From: Blautia hominis
GTDB lineage: Bacteria > Bacillota > Clostridia > Lachnospirales > Lachnospiraceae
Length of the DNA stretch: 64,000 nucleotides
Direction of reading: 5' to 3'
Assembly: GCA_002270465.1 (NCBI GenBank)
Contig: NQOF01000002.1
Coordinates: 124,001 to 188,000 of the forward strand
The position numbers were made by a program, and so were the translations under genes. The notes under the pieces are model-generated. The model searched no databases, was not told the DNA's origin, and saw only the letters and a list, made by a program, of their open reading frames with translations. The stretch's first letter is position 1. Every line of letters starts with the position of its first letter. Shown piece after piece: positions 17,826 through 25,383 of this stretch.

Positions 17826-19664
17826 ATGAGCAGATTAAGTATGATTACACAAAACAGTGCGCAGCGGACGGTGGAGGAACTTTATAAGGATCTGGAGCGG
17901 CGAATCGTTGCCAGCCCGCCGGGGTTATGTCCGGTGGATATGGCGGCATCTTTCCTGAAAATGTGCCATGCCCAGTCCTGTGGAAAATGTGTTCCCTGCC
18001 GTGTGGGGCTGGGGCAGCTGGAAAAACTGTTTGAGGATGTGCTGGATGGAGATGCCACTCTGGAGACGATAGAAGTCATTGAGAGGACGGCCAGAAGTAT
18101 TTTCTATTCCGCCGACTGTGCCATCGGCTATGAAGCAGCCAAGATGGTGCTGAAGGGGATCAGAGGGTTCCGGGAGGATTTTGAAGAACATATATTGAGA
18201 GGCAGATGTTCCTGTAACTTGAATCAGCCGGTACCGTGTGTATCCCAATGTCCGGCCGGTGTGGATATTCCCGGTTACATTGCCCTTGTCAGGGAGGGCA
18301 GATACGCAGACGCAGTGCGCCTGATACGCAAGGACAATCCCATGCCTGCAGTATGTGGTCTTATTTGTGAACATCCCTGCGAAGTCCGGTGCCGCAGGAC
18401 TATGCTGGATGACCCCATCAATATCAGAGGTCTGAAGCGTTTTGCGGTAGAACATGCAGGGGAAGTGCCTGTGCCCAAAGCTGCGCCGGCTACAGGGAAG
18501 AAGATCGCGGTCATCGGAGGCGGCCCGGGTGGTATCAGCGCGGCTTATTACCTGGCTTTAATGGGACATAAGGTGACAATCTATGAAAAGGAAAAACAGC
18601 TGGGCGGTATGCTGAGGTACGGGATCCCGAACTACAGGCTTCCGAGAGAGGTTTTGGATCAGGAAATAAACCAGCTTCTCAGTGTAGGGATTGATGTTGT
18701 CACGGAGGCAGATGTGGGGGAGAAGCCATATCTGCTGCAGGATATCCGCCCCCAGTATGATGCCATTTACATAGCCATTGGTGCCCATACAGACAGAAAA
18801 ATAGGAATGGAGGGGGAAGATGCCGAAGGTGTAATGTCCGCGGTGGAAATGCTCCGCAGTATCGGTGACGGGGAGATGCCGGACTTTAAGGACAGAGACA
18901 TTATCGTGATCGGCGGTGGCAATGTAGCCATGGATGTGGCCCGTTCCGCGGTGCGTCTGGGAGCAAAACGCGTGCGCATTGCCTACAGAAGAAGGAAAGT
19001 GGATATGACGGCCCTCCCGGAGGAAGTGGAAGGGGCCGTTGCGGAAGGATGCGAGGTCCTGGACCTTCATGCGCCGCTTTCTATAGAAAAGGATGAACAG
19101 GGCAAAGTTTCAGCACTCTGGGTACAGCCTCAGCTCATTGGAAAGATCAAAAACGGAAGACCATCTCCGGGGGATGCGGATGTGCCGAAACTCCGTCTTC
19201 CCTGTGATCAAATCCTGGTGGCTATCGGACAAGGCATTGATTCCCGGCATTTTGGGGAATCAGGCATTCCCATCACAAGAGGCGCTGCCATTGATGCCTT
19301 TGACTGGAGCGGCGTGAAGGACGCTGCAGGGGTATTTGCCGGAGGGGACTGTGTGACCGGACCGGCCACTGTGATCCGCGCTATAGCGGCGGGAAAAGTG
19401 GCGGCTGCCAATATTGATGAATTTCTGGGATATAACCACAGCATCACAAGCGGTGTGGAGATTCCCAGAGTACGTCTCCATGACCGCCCCACCTGCGGCC
19501 GCGTGAATATGAAGGAACGTGAAGCATCCGAAAGAGTGAAGGATATGGAACTGATTGAATGCGGTATGACTTCTGAGGAGGCTTCCCAGGAGGCAAGACG
19601 CTGTCTGCGCTGTGACCACTTCGGTTTCGGTGTGTTTAAGGGAGGCAGGGTGGAAAAATGGTGA
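17826..19664 (+). CDS. NuoF-type FeS domain fused to GltD-like NAD(P)H oxidoreductase, hydrogenase partner
   Basis: A 612-residue flavoprotein likely to pass electrons between NAD(P)H and the hydrogenase encoded next. The N-terminal part (about 40-125) is like the C-terminal [4Fe-4S] domain of NuoF, with SCGKCVPCRVGLGQ and a later Cys in DCAIGYEA. From about 135 it follows the glutamate synthase small-subunit (GltD) plan: Cys-rich CVSQCPAGVDIPGY and CGLICEHPCEVRCRR for two clusters, a flavin site IAVIGGGPGGISAAYYLA, and a nucleotide site IIVIGGGNVAMDVARSAVRL. It ends with RRCLRCDHFG. GGAGG precedes ATG 17826. The gene overlaps the hydrogenase by 7 bases. This arrangement matches the glutamate-synthase-linked (A2-like) hydrogenase type. 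Confidence 0.85.
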   Translation: MSRLSMITQNSAQRTVEELYKDLERRIVASPPGLCPVDMAASFLKMCHAQSCGKCVPCRVGLGQLEKLFEDVLDGDATLETIEVIERTARSIFYSADCAIGYEAAKMVLKGIRGFREDFEEHILRGRCSCNLNQPVPCVSQCPAGVDIPGYIALVREGRYADAVRLIRKDNPMPAVCGLICEHPCEVRCRRTMLDDPINIRGLKRFAVEHAGEVPVPKAAPATGKKIAVIGGGPGGISAAYYLALMGHKVTIYEKEKQLGGMLRYGIPNYRLPREVLDQEINQLLSVGIDVVTEADVGEKPYLLQDIRPQYDAIYIAIGAHTDRKIGMEGEDAEGVMSAVEMLRSIGDGEMPDFKDRDIIVIGGGNVAMDVARSAVRLGAKRVRIAYRRRKVDMTALPEEVEGAVAEGCEVLDLHAPLSIEKDEQGKVSALWVQPQLIGKIKNGRPSPGDADVPKLRLPCDQILVAIGQGIDSRHFGESGIPITRGAAIDAFDWSGVKDAAGVFAGGDCVTGPATVIRAIAAGKVAAANIDEFLGYNHSITSGVEIPRVRLHDRPTCGRVNMKEREASERVKDMELIECGMTSEEASQEARRCLRCDHFGFGVFKGGRVEKW

Positions 19665-21406
19665 ATACAGAGAGAGTAAAATTGACGATTGACGGGATAC
19701 AGATAGAGGCTGACAGACACAGCACCATCCTTCAGGCAGCCGCTCTTGCAGGAATCAAGATTCCCACTCTGTGCTATCTGAAAGATATCAATGAGATTGG
19801 TGCATGCCGTGTCTGTGTTGTGGAAGTGGAAGGCTATGCAAAGCTGGTAACAGCCTGTAACAACCGGGTAAAAGAGGGCATGGTGGTCCATACCAACAGT
19901 CCAAAAGCCAGAAAGACCAGAAGGACAAATGTACAGCTTATCCTATCCCAGCACAACAGTAACTGTGCCTACTGTGTCAGAAGCGGAAACTGCTCCCTGC
20001 AGAGTGTGGCAAATGATCTGAATATCATGGATGTTCCTTTTGTAAAGGAATTGCCAAAGAACTGCTGGAATATGGATTTTCCCTTGATACGGGATCATAC
20101 AAAATGCATCAAGTGTATGCGGTGTGTGCAGATATGCGATAAGATCCAGTCTGTCAATATCTGGGATGTGGTAAATACAGGTTCAAGGACAACCGTGGAT
20201 GTGTCCGGAAACAGAAAGATTGACGAGTCAGACTGTGCAGTCTGCGGCCAGTGCATCACCCATTGTCCTGTAGGGGCACTGCGTGAGCGTGACGATACCG
20301 AACGCGTGCTGGATGCCATTGCCGATAAGGACAAGATCACGGTGGTCCAGATCGCGCCTGCTGTGCGTGCGGCCTGGGGAGAATCCATTGGTCTGGCACC
20401 GGAATTCGCTACTATTAAGAGACTGGCCTCAGCTCTGCGGAAAATGGGATTTGACTATATCTTTGATACGGATTTCAGTGCAGATTTGACCATTATGGAG
20501 GAAGGCAGCGAGTTTCTGGAAAAACTGAAGAATAAGGAGAATGAGAAATTCCCCATGTTTACATCCTGCTGCCCCGGCTGGGTGCGTTTTATGAAATCTC
20601 AATATCCGGAGCTGGTGGATCAGCTTTCTACAGCAAAATCACCGCAGCAGATGTTCGGTGCTGTTGTGAAGACCTATTATGCAAGATTACTGGATGTGGA
20701 CCCGGAGAGGATTTTCTGTCTGTCTATAATGCCGTGTGTGGCGAAGAAACAGGAATGTGCACTTCCCACTATGCGGGACGCAGGAGCGGGGCAGGATGTG
20801 GATGCATCTCTGACCACCAGGGAAGTGGACCGATTGATCCGCATGTTCCATATACTTCCTGAGACACTGCGGGAGGAGGAACTGGATATGCCTCTCGGTG
20901 TGGGTTCCGGCGCGGGCGTTATTTTTGGCGCTACCGGCGGTGTTATGGAGGCAGCTTTGCGAAGTGCTTACTATCTTGTGACCAGCAAGAACCCGGAACC
21001 GGATGCATTTCGGGCCGTCCGTGGCATGGATGGCTGGAAAGAGGCGGAATTTAATCTGGCAGGTACCATTCTCAAAGTAGCAGTTGCCAGTGGCCTGGGC
21101 AATACCAGAAAACTGATGAAAGCCCTTAGAAAAGGAAAGGTATCTTACGATTTTGTAGAGATCATGGCCTGTCCCGGCGGATGTGCCGGCGGTGGCGGCC
21201 AGCCTATCCATGACGGACAGGAGCTTGCAGGGGACAGGGGGCAGATACTGTACGGCCTGGATAAGGTCAGCAATATCCGTTTTTCCCATGAAAATCCGTC
21301 TGTGATAAAATGCTATGAGGATTTTCTGGAAAAGCCTTTGTCTCACAAAGCCCATGAACTGCTGCATACCGACCATCACGGATGGAGGATGCCCGGAGAA
21401 GAGTGA
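19658..21406 (+). CDS. [FeFe] hydrogenase catalytic subunit (GltD-linked type)
   Basis: A 582-residue monomeric-type hydrogenase with the full set of accessory clusters. An N-terminal [2Fe-2S] domain has CRVCVVEVEG. A His-Cys cluster follows (HNSNCAYCVRSGNC), then two [4Fe-4S] sites (CIKCMRCVQIC, CAVCGQCITHCPVGA). The H-cluster domain carries all three signatures: TSCCPGWVRF with the proton-transfer Cys, MPCVAKKQE, and MACPGGCAGGGGQP. All look intact, so the enzyme should be active. The 7-base overlap with the GltD-like partner implies a complex. The direction (H2 release from NAD(P)H or uptake) cannot be told from sequence. It needs HydE/F/G, encoded at 35.5-39.2 kb. Confidence 0.95.
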   Translation: MVNTERVKLTIDGIQIEADRHSTILQAAALAGIKIPTLCYLKDINEIGACRVCVVEVEGYAKLVTACNNRVKEGMVVHTNSPKARKTRRTNVQLILSQHNSNCAYCVRSGNCSLQSVANDLNIMDVPFVKELPKNCWNMDFPLIRDHTKCIKCMRCVQICDKIQSVNIWDVVNTGSRTTVDVSGNRKIDESDCAVCGQCITHCPVGALRERDDTERVLDAIADKDKITVVQIAPAVRAAWGESIGLAPEFATIKRLASALRKMGFDYIFDTDFSADLTIMEEGSEFLEKLKNKENEKFPMFTSCCPGWVRFMKSQYPELVDQLSTAKSPQQMFGAVVKTYYARLLDVDPERIFCLSIMPCVAKKQECALPTMRDAGAGQDVDASLTTREVDRLIRMFHILPETLREEELDMPLGVGSGAGVIFGATGGVMEAALRSAYYLVTSKNPEPDAFRAVRGMDGWKEAEFNLAGTILKVAVASGLGNTRKLMKALRKGKVSYDFVEIMACPGGCAGGGGQPIHDGQELAGDRGQILYGLDKVSNIRFSHENPSVIKCYEDFLEKPLSHKAHELLHTDHHGWRMPGEE

Positions 21407-21485
21407 GCATTCGGAAATAACACATAAAATCCGTGGCCTTTGGGGATACTGTGTGTGAAAAACACTCTAATGCCGAGGTGACAAA

Positions 21486-21632
21486 ATGGATAAAAAACAA
21501 CAGGAAGCGTTAAACAGAAAAAAATCAAATGAAACTTTCAACAGCATTACCCAGAAAGTAAAACCCGAGAATCAGAACCAGCAGCATAATGCCAAATCTG
21601 AGGCTGTGGAGCCGAAAATCAGGCAGGTTTAA
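21486..21632 (+). CDS. Small hydrophilic protein, 48 residues
   Basis: ATG 21486 follows GAGGTGA at good spacing and opens a 48-codon frame (MDKKQQEALNRKKSNETF at the start, ending in EPKIRQV). It is Lys/Gln/Asn rich and has no membrane segment. It sits 79 bases after the hydrogenase and just before a strong terminator, so it is probably the last gene of that operon. Small clostridial proteins of similar composition exist, but I cannot name the family with confidence. Confidence 0.55.
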   Translation: MDKKQQEALNRKKSNETFNSITQKVKPENQNQQHNAKSEAVEPKIRQV

Positions 21633-21653
21633 AATCGTGCTGCAAAAAAGTAT

Positions 21654-21696
21654 AAAAACCTGCTAACAAAAGTCAATGCTTTTCTAGCAGGTTTTT
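21654..21696 (+). terminator. Intrinsic terminator at the left border of the phage-like island
   Basis: AAAAACCTGCTA (21654-21665) and its complement TAGCAGGTTTTT (21685-21696) form a 12-bp stem with a T run on both strands. It ends the hydrogenase operon and can also end the convergent repressor gene, whose stop codon lies 5 bases away. Confidence 0.9.
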
Positions 21697-21700
21697 ATGC

Positions 21701-22162
21701 TTAGAAAGTCGGTATTTCTCTTGAACTACTTAATAGCTTTTCCATATTATAACATATGTCTTTGTCACAGCGCAGCGCCATATCCTGAAAATCTGATTGG
21801 TTCACATAGAAACGAAATCCTTGGCTGTCAGTTATCGTTAAGCCGTGAATATCTTTATTTTCTATTTTATAATTATGTGTTTTTAATATCTCAATAAGAA
21901 GTTCTTCTCTTTTTGCATCCTTATCTTTGATCCATTCCCAAGTGCTTTTTATTTTTTCCGATTCTGACATTTCTTCTAAAAAAACTGAAATATGGATATT
22001 AAGAGCAGCCGCGATCTTTTGCAGCTGTTCTATTTTGGGCTGGCGTTTTCCGGCTTCATATTGAGCGATCATTTGAGGAGATACTCCAAGAGAACTGCCC
22101 AATGCTTTTTGCGTCATTTTTGCTGTTTTTCTTGCGTTGCGGATTTTTTCACCGATCGTCAT
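21701..22162 (-). CDS. XRE-family repressor of the phage-like island
   Basis: A 153-residue regulator. The Xre helix-turn-helix (about residues 4-60) shows MTQKALGSSLGVSPQMIAQY and KRQPKIEQLQKIAAALNI. The C-terminal 90 residues are a non-peptidase domain with a coiled region (EWIKDKDAKREELLIEILKT) and no S24-type catalytic Ser/Lys pair that I can see, so RecA-stimulated self-cleavage is unlikely. GGAGGTGA upstream favours ATG 22162 over the ATG six codons earlier. It is transcribed divergently from the Cro-like gene, giving the classic lysogeny-switch layout with operators between them. Confidence 0.85.
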   Translation of the reverse strand: MTIGEKIRNARKTAKMTQKALGSSLGVSPQMIAQYEAGKRQPKIEQLQKIAAALNIHISVFLEEMSESEKIKSTWEWIKDKDAKREELLIEILKTHNYKIENKDIHGLTITDSQGFRFYVNQSDFQDMALRCDKDICYNMEKLLSSSREIPTF

Positions 22163-22216
22163 TTTAAATTCACCTCCCAATCTTCTTTCTATAATAGCAT
22201 GGTAAAGACAGAAAAT

Positions 22217-22295
22217 AAAGCAAAAGATTAAAAAAAGATATTGACTAAAGCATAAGATTGAGGTATGATGAAAAAGTAGTTAAGCAAATGCTTTA
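22217..22295. promoter_or_regulatory. Divergent promoter and operators of the island
   Basis: A rightward promoter has TTGACT (22241-22246), a 17-base spacer and TATGAT (22264-22269). Two direct copies, AAAGCAAAAGATT (22217-22229) and AAAGCATAAGATT (22247-22259), start 30 bases apart. The second fills the promoter spacer. A palindromic AAGCAAATGCTT lies downstream (22282-22293). These are the likely binding sites of the two HTH proteins encoded on either side. The AAGCA core is shared by all three sites. Confidence 0.7.
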
Positions 22296-22311
22296 TATTG
22301 GAGGTGAAAAA

Positions 22312-22503
22312 ATGAGAATTGACAGAGTGAAACTGGTGACAGAACTGGCCAAAAGGGATATGACACAGAAAAAACTGGCAGAGATCGCGGGAATTTCCAG
22401 AGCTACAGTCAACTATATTAGAGGCGGAAAAAATTGTTCTGATGAAGTGGGAGAAAAAATTGCAAAGGCTTTAGGTGTTGATATAACTGAAATTTCTGAA
22501 TGA
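22312..22503 (+). CDS. Small XRE/Cro-type HTH protein
   Basis: A 63-residue protein made up almost wholly of one helix-turn-helix: MTQKKLAEIAGISRATVNYI (about 17-36) followed by a helix ending in ALGVDITEISE. GGAGGTG lies 6 bases before ATG 22312, so the in-frame start at 22258, inside the promoter, is rejected. It is the first gene of the rightward transcript and is expected to act as a Cro or activator against the divergently encoded repressor. Confidence 0.88.
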   Translation: MRIDRVKLVTELAKRDMTQKKLAEIAGISRATVNYIRGGKNCSDEVGEKIAKALGVDITEISE

Positions 22504-22576
22504 AATACCTGGTGGGTGTGTGGTGTATGATGAACAGCCTGGGGATAGCAATAGTGGAAGAAAGGTGGTTGGGAGA

Positions 22577-22678
22577 ATGTCAACGCAATACATAGGGGCC
22601 AAAAAAGTGGTGGGAGCTTTGGAGGTGGCAGAAAAAGAGAAATGTGGTTATGGCGGCAATCAGACAGCAGGTGAGTAA
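22577..22678 (+). CDS. Short ORF resembling the start of an HTH protein, probably truncated
   Basis: A 33-codon frame from ATG 22577 whose stop directly abuts the next start codon. Its N-terminus (MSTQYIGAKKVVGALEVAE) resembles the opening of small excisionase-type or helix-turn-helix proteins of mobile elements. The expected second helix is missing and the rest (CGYGGNQTAGE) is unlike it. The ribosome site is weak (TGGGAG, close). It may be a decayed gene or a short coupled leader for the DUF3987 gene. Confidence 0.35.
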   Translation: MSTQYIGAKKVVGALEVAEKEKCGYGGNQTAGE

Positions 22679-24256
22679 ATGAAAGTAAATGGAGAATTGG
22701 ATAATGGTCTTGTCCGTTACAAGTCTAAGAGCGAAATTATGTATTCTGATAGATTTGCGGGTTTTGTGGGTTTTGCGGGGGCAGATATTTCTAAACTTCC
22801 ACTTTTTAAAACGGAATTGCTGCCTTCTGCTATTAGAGGTTTTTCTGATTCTTTGATAGAAAGTCTGCAAGTATCCTCTGGAATGGTTGCTCCGGCTGTA
22901 ATGACCGTAGGTTGTTTAGGAATCCAGAAAAAGTATAGCGTCCATCCACTTCCGGACTGGTATGAACCGGGAAACCTGTATACTGCTATTGTAGCAGAAG
23001 CTTCTGAGAGGAAAAGTCCTGCTATGAAGGAAATCATGAAGCCGGTCTATGATTATGAGAGGAAGGAAAATGAGAAGCTGGCTTCTGAAATCGCCATATA
23101 TGAGACAAAAAAGAAAATTCTTGAAGGAAAGATTGCAAACATCACAAAATCAGCAGTGCGTCCCTATAAAAAAAGTACAGAGGATAAACACTTTGATGTG
23201 GAGATATTGACAGATCTACAGCAGGAACTAAATGAGTTGGAAGAGGTAACACCTATAAGATTAGTGGCGGATGATGTAACTATGGAAGTTTTAGGAAAAC
23301 TGATGGAGCAGAACCGGGAACGGATAGGCATCTTCTCCACAGAGGGCGGTATCTTTAACACACTGGCAGGAAGGTATAGTGATAAGACTGTAATTGATAT
23401 TGTGCTGAAAGGCTATTCCGGTGACAGATTCGCGCAGGACAGAGTTACAAGGGCCGGCCAGACGCTGGACCATCCGTTAATAGCTATCCTTTTGTATGTA
23501 CAGCCAATAGTCATAAAAGAAATAATGGATAACAGTGAATTTGTAGGCAGAGGATTGAATGCAAGATTCCTGTACAGCATACCTCCATCAACTATAGGAG
23601 AAAGGAAATACCGCGTGAAACAGATCAGTGATCTTGACAGGGCAGATTACTGCGACGTGATACAAAGACTGTTAGCCATACCTGTCCCGGATAAACCAAA
23701 AGCCATAGAACTGGAAGAAGAAGCTGACAGATTAGCAGAAGATTTTTTTTATGAGATAGAAGATAAAATGAAGGAAAGTTCCACAGAGTTCAAGGCTTGG
23801 CTTGGTAAGCTGCATGGAACCACAATGAGAATAGCGCTGGTCCTTCACTGCTTTGAATACATTGAGCGATCAGAGTATCATAAGATCAGCGAGCAGACCA
23901 TGAGTAATGCTATTGGGATCGGAAGGTATTTCCGGTCCCACGCAGAAGCCGCGTTTAGCATAATGGGACTAACAGATCCTTCTGAGGTGAGAGACGCAAA
24001 ATATATTCTGAAGCGCATAGATTCTACTGGTCTGATGGAAATAAAATTGAGGGATTTGCACGATGTTTGCCGGGATAGAAAAGGTATGGAGAAAAAAGGA
24101 GGAATGATACCCGGATTACAATGCCTGATAGAGCACGGCTATATCCGTATCCAGAAGTCAATACCCGCCACACAAAACCCGCAAAAGGGGGGCAGACCAT
24201 CAGAAATTGTGTATGTAAATCCGGAGTATATCAGATGGAAGAAGAAAAAGGTATGA
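22679..24256 (+). CDS. DUF3987-family (YfjI-like) mobile-element protein
   Basis: A 525-residue protein of the DUF3987 group, found in prophages, satellites and integrative elements, often in place of a replicative helicase. Family signatures include the early EASERKSPAMKEIMKPVYDY and FSTEGGIFNTLAGRYSD in the middle. After that come LLYVQPIVIKEIM and GRGLNARFLYSIP. A coiled region follows the first motif (about 120-160). The C-terminal 90 residues look like a winged helix (MEIKLRDLHDVCRDRKGM). No separate primase domain is attached. AGGTGAG supports ATG 22679. Its role, probably in element replication or maintenance, is inferred from family context. Confidence 0.78.
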   Translation: MKVNGELDNGLVRYKSKSEIMYSDRFAGFVGFAGADISKLPLFKTELLPSAIRGFSDSLIESLQVSSGMVAPAVMTVGCLGIQKKYSVHPLPDWYEPGNLYTAIVAEASERKSPAMKEIMKPVYDYERKENEKLASEIAIYETKKKILEGKIANITKSAVRPYKKSTEDKHFDVEILTDLQQELNELEEVTPIRLVADDVTMEVLGKLMEQNRERIGIFSTEGGIFNTLAGRYSDKTVIDIVLKGYSGDRFAQDRVTRAGQTLDHPLIAILLYVQPIVIKEIMDNSEFVGRGLNARFLYSIPPSTIGERKYRVKQISDLDRADYCDVIQRLLAIPVPDKPKAIELEEEADRLAEDFFYEIEDKMKESSTEFKAWLGKLHGTTMRIALVLHCFEYIERSEYHKISEQTMSNAIGIGRYFRSHAEAAFSIMGLTDPSEVRDAKYILKRIDSTGLMEIKLRDLHDVCRDRKGMEKKGGMIPGLQCLIEHGYIRIQKSIPATQNPQKGGRPSEIVYVNPEYIRWKKKKV

Positions 24257-24303
24257 TCAGAATAAAATCAGGTGTCAGGAACAGAAGAGGGGAGTTGTAA
24301 TAT

Positions 24304-24348
24304 ATGTATTATCAACCAGTAAAAACAGAAGGAAGTGATGTAGCGTGA
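24304..24348 (+). CDS. Tiny ORF, 14 codons, coupled to the next small gene
   Basis: ATG 24304 follows GGGGAG and encodes MYYQPVKTEGSDVA. Its stop overlaps the GTG start of the next frame (GTGA). It may be a real micro-protein or a translational coupler. Length alone makes it uncertain. Confidence 0.3.
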   Translation: MYYQPVKTEGSDVA

Positions 24349-24488
24349 TAAAAATAAAAATTTCCTATCAGACACCCCAGGAGCTTCAGGCGGTGATAAA
24401 ACTTTTGCATCCGGTTATCAAAACCTGCAAAGTGGCAAAGGAACAGCAGGGGAAATATAAAAGGGCATATATAGTATTGGTGGTGTGA
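24345..24488 (+). CDS. Small mobile-element protein, 47 residues
   Basis: GTG 24345 with AGGAAG upstream opens a 47-residue frame (IKIKISYQTPQELQAVIKLL, then QQGKYKRAYIVLVV). The pattern of an N-terminal beta strand, a helix with TPQEL, and a C-terminal YKRAYI strand recurs in small proteins of Firmicute phages and integrative elements. The function is unknown. The position between DUF3987 and the capsid genes supports it as part of the island. Confidence 0.55.
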   Translation: MIKIKISYQTPQELQAVIKLLHPVIKTCKVAKEQQGKYKRAYIVLVV

Positions 24489-24498
24489 TTGAAAAGAT

Positions 24499-24576
24499 AT
24501 GGCAGCAATAACGTCTATGACGGGATATCCCACTTTATGGTGTGAAAACGGCACAGAGGAATACTTTAAGCTATAA
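24499..24576 (+). CDS. Tiny ORF, 25 codons
   Basis: ATG 24499 to TAA 24576 encodes MAAITSMTGYPTLWCENGTEEYFKL. No good ribosome site is present (GAAAAGAT). It may be the remnant of a longer element gene. It is listed because the compact island otherwise leaves this stretch unexplained. Confidence 0.25.
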   Translation: MAAITSMTGYPTLWCENGTEEYFKL

Positions 24577-24890
24577 AAAATCTATTAAAAATACAAAGAA
24601 AAGACTTGCATATTTACTATTTATCTGATATAATTGTTTTATAACAAATAGAATAATTTTAGTACCCCAGCGGTTCATCTCTTTTCTGCTGGAAGTCTTG
24701 TATGAGGCGTGGGAACAGCTTAAGTCGTGGAATACGATTAAGGCCGTTCCTGCGCCTTTTCTATTTGTTTATTCCTTTTCTTCATTTAGATTTTTTAACA
24801 GTTTCGCATGGCGCACACCCGGCCGGGCAGCGGGGGATATCTGCCTGTATATAAAATAGTCCACTGGACGTTAAACAGGAAGGCAAGAGC
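24577..24890 (+). other. Intergenic region before the capsid genes with strong RNA hairpins
   Basis: No gene. The first 90 bases are very AT-rich and include TTGCAT...TATAAT-like elements. Then come a 5-bp hairpin CCAGC/GCTGG (24667-24692) and a long imperfect stem (24705-24757), with paired blocks AGGCG/CGCCT, GGAAC/GTTCC and CTTAA-TCGT/ACGA-TTAAG, followed by a T-rich run. It could be a terminator, an attenuator for the capsid operon or a packaging-type signal. Sequence alone does not decide. Confidence 0.6.
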
Positions 24891-25376
24891 ATGGAAGAAA
24901 ACATGAGTGTTACGGAGCAGACCACCCAGGCTGAGAACATGGGGAATGAAGCGGAAGTACAGGGAGCCGCCCAGGAAAATAAGGGGAAAGGACAGAAATT
25001 ATTCACCCAGGAAGAGGTGAACGGTTTTGTTCAATCCCGGATTTCCAGAATGAAAGGGCAGATAGAGAAAGAAAGCAAAGCAGAGTATGAGCAGAAATTC
25101 ACAGAACTGCAGGTCCGGGAGATGAAACTTTTGGTTAGGGAAAAACTGGATGAGCGGGGGATGTCCCGTGAATTAGCTGATATCATTACCTGTACGGATG
25201 AAGATGATTTAAACAGTAAATTAGATGTATTGAATAAAATATATGGCAGTAAAGCAAATGAAAAACAGACGCCCATGCCGGGATTCCGGGTTGGGGCCGT
25301 GCCGGAGGGTAATAGCTCATATCGTACCGGCACTGACCCGTTAAGACAGGCTATGGGGCTTAACAGAAAGGATTGA
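24891..25376 (+). CDS. Phage capsid assembly scaffolding protein (DUF4355-like)
   Basis: A 161-residue acidic protein. A disordered Glu/Gln-rich N-terminus (1-38) is followed by the family-typical FTQEEVNGFVQSRISRMKGQ. A charged coiled coil (about 58-95) and a C-terminal helical tail ending in DPLRQAMGLNRKD follow. Such scaffolds co-assemble with HK97-fold capsid protein and set shell size. The gene begins after AGGAAGG and lies 7 bases before the capsid gene. No protease, portal or terminase gene precedes it, unlike in ordinary phage head modules. Confidence 0.88.
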   Translation: MEENMSVTEQTTQAENMGNEAEVQGAAQENKGKGQKLFTQEEVNGFVQSRISRMKGQIEKESKAEYEQKFTELQVREMKLLVREKLDERGMSRELADIITCTDEDDLNSKLDVLNKIYGSKANEKQTPMPGFRVGAVPEGNSSYRTGTDPLRQAMGLNRKD

Positions 25377-25383
25377 TGAATAA

